A DNA stretch of 46,241 bases from Bacteroidota bacterium (lineage in GTDB: Bacteria; Bacteroidota; Bacteroidia; B-17B0; Aurantibacillaceae), in NCBI GenBank assembly GCA_013287545.1, contig JABDDQ010000011.1, forward strand, positions 1-46,241. Direction: 5' to 3'. The notes under the pieces were generated by a model that worked only from the letters and a program-made list of their open reading frames with translations, ran no database searches and was not told the DNA's origin. A program made the translations under genes and the position numbers. Positions 43,078 to 46,241 of this stretch are shown here, in pieces. Numbering within the stretch: position 1 is the first letter of the stretch; the number at the start of each line of letters is the position of its first letter.

Positions 43078-43839
43078 ATGAAACAATTTTTTATCATTTG
43101 TCTTTTATTCTTGGGAATAACTGCATTTGCTCAACGTCCAACTGTAGACGAATTAAAAACAAGTAAAGGCTCTCTAAAAATTCAACCCGTATTACATGGC
43201 TCATTAGTTTTAACCTGGGACAATAAAACTATTTATGTTGATCCATATGGTGGAGCAAAAGCTTTTAAAGGTTTAGCGTCTCCCGATTTGATCCTTATTA
43301 CAGATATACATCCAGATCATCTCGACACAGCTACATTAAATTCAATAGAAACTGGTAAAGCGAAGTTTATTGTTCCACAAGCTGTTGCTAATATGTTACC
43401 TGAAAAATATAAAAGCAAAGCTGTTGTTTTGAATAATGGTCAGAATATAACAGAGAAAGGGATTTTAATTTCTGCTATACCTATGTATAATTTACCTGAA
43501 GAGCCAGATTCAAAACATACAAAAGGCCGAGGTAATGGATATGTTTTAAACCTTGGTGGTAAAATGATTTATATCTCTGGTGATACAGAAGATATACCTG
43601 AAATGCGCAGTTTAAAAAATATTGATGTTGCTTTTGTTTGCATGAACTTGCCTTATACGATGGACATTAATCAAGCGGCAAGTGCTGTACTTGAGTTTAA
43701 ACCAGTTATTGTTTACCCCTATCATTATCGAGGCAAAGAAGGTTTAAGCGATACAGAAGCTTTTAAAAAATTGGTAAATGAAAGCAACAAAACAATTGAT
43801 GTGAGACTTAGGAACTGGTACCCTGATTACTCAAAGTAG
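43078..43839 (+). CDS. Exported MBL-fold metal-dependent hydrolase (UlaG-like)
   Basis: A 253-residue protein with a signal peptide (1-18, ending ITAFA). The metallo-beta-lactamase fold is of the UlaG-like type: VLHGSLVLTWDNKTIYVDPYGG, then LILITDIHPDHLD with the HxxDH core, IYISGDTEDIPEM with the bridging Asp, and IVYPYHYRG with the last His. These give a complete binuclear metal site. It should hydrolyse a phosphodiester or lactone-like substrate in the periplasm; which one is unknown. Confidence 0.88.
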   Translation: MKQFFIICLLFLGITAFAQRPTVDELKTSKGSLKIQPVLHGSLVLTWDNKTIYVDPYGGAKAFKGLASPDLILITDIHPDHLDTATLNSIETGKAKFIVPQAVANMLPEKYKSKAVVLNNGQNITEKGILISAIPMYNLPEEPDSKHTKGRGNGYVLNLGGKMIYISGDTEDIPEMRSLKNIDVAFVCMNLPYTMDINQAASAVLEFKPVIVYPYHYRGKEGLSDTEAFKKLVNESNKTIDVRLRNWYPDYSK

Positions 43840-43967
43840 AGTGTTTTTTTGACAATTGCCTACGAAATGCCTACGGAGAATGTAAAGAAAGCTTATAACT
43901 AACTGATATCAAAAGCATTGTAAAAAGAGTGCCGCATACCGTCCGGACCGCAAAACACTAAGGAAAG

Positions 43968-44000
43968 AAGGCATGAATCTCAACGATTTATGCCTTTTTG
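43968..44000 (+). terminator. Rho-independent terminator
   Basis: AAGGCATGAATC / GATTTATGCCTT (one G-T pair), 5-base loop, followed by TTTG. It lies 129 bases after the MBL gene. Confidence 0.75.
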
Positions 44001-44062
44001 CTTTAAAATCAAGCACTTAGCAAATTCACTTGGGTTCACAAGAAACCATTTCTGCTCATAAA

Positions 44063-44105
44063 TGTTTCAGTATTTGTTTCAGTCTGCAAAACCCAATGTT
44101 TCAGT
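44063..44105 (+). repeat. Three short direct repeats TGTTTCAGT
   Basis: TGTTTCAGT occurs at 44063-44071, 44075-44083 and 44097-44105, spaced 12 and 22 bases apart. They could be binding sites for a recombinase or regulator near the presumed island border, or chance in AT-rich DNA. Confidence 0.4.
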
Positions 44106-44179
44106 CTATCTAAATTTTATAATCAATAATTAGAACCCGAAAACACTTCAGTTTGACAGTTTTTATTGTCTAAAGAAGG

Positions 44180-44195
44180 AACCTTTGTTCATATG
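44180..44195. other. Candidate right attachment site (16-bp repeat)
   Basis: AACCTTTGTTCATATG is identical to 7759-7774 beside the integrase. CheR-like coding sequence begins just after it, at about 44205, without a start codon. Confidence 0.4.
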
Positions 44196-46241
44196 TAGGA
44201 GAGTTAATGTAGATTTTGGCCTTTATAAACTGGCAACTATTAAAAGGCGCATTAACCACCGAATGCTTCAATGTGGAATTAAAACGATTAAGGAATACAA
44301 CAAATACCTATCAAAGAAAAATAAAGAGACTGAACTATTATATAAAGATTTGTTGATTAACATCACTAATTTTTTCAGAGACCCGGAGACTTTCCGGTAT
44401 TTGAAAACTACTTTTTTACCCACGCTTCTAAAAAGTAAAACCCAAAACGAAACACTCAGAATATGGGTGCCGGCTTGTTCAACAGGCGAAGAAGCATATA
44501 CCATTGCTATGCTGATAGCCGAATTACAGGCTAATAAAGTAAAGAAAATTCCGGTTCAAATTTTTGCTACCGACCTGAGCGATCAGGCAATTAAGGATGC
44601 AAGAATAGGAGAGTATTCAGAAAAAGATTTAACTACAGTTGGTAAACGTCGGGCAGAACGTTTTTTTACAAAAACCGGTAGTCATTACAGGGTGGTGAAA
44701 GAGTTGCGTGACATGTGCGTGTTTGCCCCTCATAATATTTTACACGACCCACCCTTTTCTCGTATTGATTTTGTTAGTTGCCGAAATCTTCTTATTTATT
44801 TTGATACAGAGGCGCAGAAAAAAGTATTGGCTACAATCAATTTCGCATTAAACGAAGGCGGCTGCTTATTGTTGGGTAAATCTGAAACAGTAGGAACAGC
44901 CTCCCAGTTCTTTAATCAGGTTAGCGGTACATTTAAACTTTATTGCCGTAAAAAAAGTACCGGAGTGCGTAAAATCCCTGAAATTTCTCCAAGACTTTAT
45001 GGAAAACCAGTTATTGGAAAAAGTAGTAAACCGCTTTCTGAAAAAAAAATAATCGTAAGTTCCTCTGAACTTGACCGTAGCATCGACGCTACACTCTTGT
45101 CGCTATACATGCCTGCCTGTGTTATTATTAATAAAAGCATGGAGATTATAAATTTAGGGGCTTAACATCTTTATATCTCTCGCATCCACCAGGTAATGCA
45201 AGTCTGAATATTTTAAAAATGACCCGCCCGGAATTTACTTTTGAGCTTCGTAATGCTATATATGAAGTTATAAAAACAAATAATCCTGTATTTAAATCGG
45301 GCATTCAACTAAATGTGGACGAAAAGAAAGAACCTTTACAAATCATGTCTCTTGAAGTACGCCCTCTCACTATTGAATGGGGTGAGCCTCTCTATCTGAT
45401 AGTCTTTACTATGCAGGAAAGAGAACAATTTAGCGGGCAAAATTCAACTGCAAAAAATTCACTCCAAAAAGATAATCGAGTTAAAAAACAAATAGAGGAA
45501 TTACATAAAGCAAGTGCAGAAATGATTGCTGTAATTGAATCGCAAGACAGGGCTTATGAAGATTTACAAGCTGCTAACGAAGAAATAATTTCCGCCAGTG
45601 AAGAATTTCAAACGTTGAACGAAGAGCTTGAAACCTCTAAAGAAGAAATTGAAGCAACTAATGAAGAACTGCTTACCACCAATCAGGAATTACAAATGCG
45701 TAATGAGCAATTGGCGGAATCTTACAATTTTTCAGAAGCAGTTGCCGAAACGATGCACGAACCTATGCTCATTCTTGATAAACATCTTCGCATAAAATCT
45801 GCTAACAAAGCCTTTTATAAAAAATTTCATTTAATGCAAGTAGGAACTGAAGGAATTCCTTTGTATGAACTGTCAAACCATCAATGGGATATACCAAACC
45901 TGCGTCAGCTTTTAGATAATATTATTCAGAAGAATACACATTTTTATGAGCATGAAATAACATATACTTTTCCTGAAACAGGTAAAAAAACCATGTTACT
46001 GAACGCCCGCCCTATCACACAAAAAACGCAAAATGAGCAACTCATTCTATTAACGTTTACAGACACTACATTGATTATTAAAAACCGTAAGTCGGATAAT
46101 AAAGAATTAGAAAATATAATCAATGAAAGGACAAAGGCTTTAGAAGAAAGTTACAAAACAGTTAATGAAAAAAACTTATTTCTTGAGAAAGCCAACAAGG
46201 ATTTGGAAACATTCACCTTTGTATCAAGTCACGATTTACAG
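44185..46241 (+). pseudogene. CheR-PAS-histidine kinase gene, 5'-truncated and frameshifted, partial at window end
   Basis: The first frame (to the stop at 45163-45165) encodes a CheR methyltransferase: FGLYKLATIKRRINHRM, ITNFFRDPETF, the SAM motif IWVPACSTGEEAYTIAM, ATDLSDQAI, and FVSCRNLLIYFD. No ATG precedes it; the frame is open only from 44134, and the CheB domain expected in hybrid proteins is missing. At about 45150 the frame must shift: ATA-AAT-TTA reads on to a stop, whereas one extra A would give IIKFRGLTSLYLSHPPGNAS and an open frame to the window end. That part has a long coiled coil (LQAANEEIISASEEFQTLNEEL), a PAS domain and the start of the HisKA H-box (TFVSSHDLQ). Confidence 0.82.

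Larger units (their letters stand above)
43840..44184. other. 345-base gap with terminator, short repeats and no gene
   Basis: No ORF is supported except the open 5' extension of the CheR remnant from 44134. The interval holds a palindrome GTCCGGAC at 43941-43948, the hairpin at 43968, three TGTTTCAGT repeats (44063-44105) and, at its end, the 16-bp repeat shared with 7759. The mix suggests the border of an inserted segment. Confidence 0.5.

Overview
The window looks like chromosomal accessory DNA of an AT-rich member of the Bacteroidota. Four secreted proteins carry type IX secretion (T9SS) type A or type B (CHU_C-like) C-terminal domains. Several genes are preceded by Bacteroidota-type TAnnTTTG -7 elements. 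The integrases are of the Bacteroidota arm-binding/SAM-like type, and Shine-Dalgarno sequences are mostly weak. No rRNA, tRNA, CRISPR array or conjugation genes were seen.

Layout. (1) 0-7.7 kb: a loose set of orphan genes. These are a SAM methyltransferase, a frameshifted lipoprotein, a C10 (streptopain-like) protease and an NHL propeller secreted by T9SS, a single-HKD phospholipase-D-like nuclease, a HEPN-like protein, and a translationally coupled soluble/membrane protein pair. (2) 7.76-13.0 kb: an integrative-element module with a tyrosine recombinase, an excisionase-like HTH, an orphan C5 DNA methyltransferase, several unknown genes (one resembling a DnaE2 palm segment without its catalytic aspartates) and a RadC/JAB protein. 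(3) 13.1-20.2 kb: a T9SS type B surface protein, then on the minus strand a 5'-truncated RHS protein followed by a lipoprotein and a small T9SS protein. (4) 20.2-22.45 kb: remnants of a second mobile element, comprising a gene fragment fused to the RHS 5' end, unknown ORFs, a hairpin-rich block, a palindromic operator with a winged-helix-like gene, and the C-terminal third of a second integrase. (5) 22.5-23.6 kb: Hsp20, a small membrane protein and a CobW/ZigA GTPase remnant. (6) 23.7-43.8 kb: a dense redox and stress island with six AraC-type regulators, one MarR, one HxlR, two classical SDRs, two NAD(P)-binding reductases, two aldo/keto reductases, a zinc alcohol dehydrogenase, an FAD monooxygenase, and VOC, EVE, DinB, NTF2-like, alpha/beta-hydrolase and MBL-fold genes. 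Most oxidoreductases sit beside their own likely regulator. (7) 44.2 kb to the end: a CheR-PAS-HisKA sensor gene that has lost its 5' part and carries one frameshift; it runs off the window.

A 16-bp exact repeat (AACCTTTGTTCATATG) lies just past the intact integrase (7759-7774) and exactly where the CheR gene is truncated (44180-44195). This raises the possibility that 7.76-44.19 kb is one ~36 kb integrated island, but the match length alone does not rule out chance. All calls are by reading alone; no database search or computed statistic was available.
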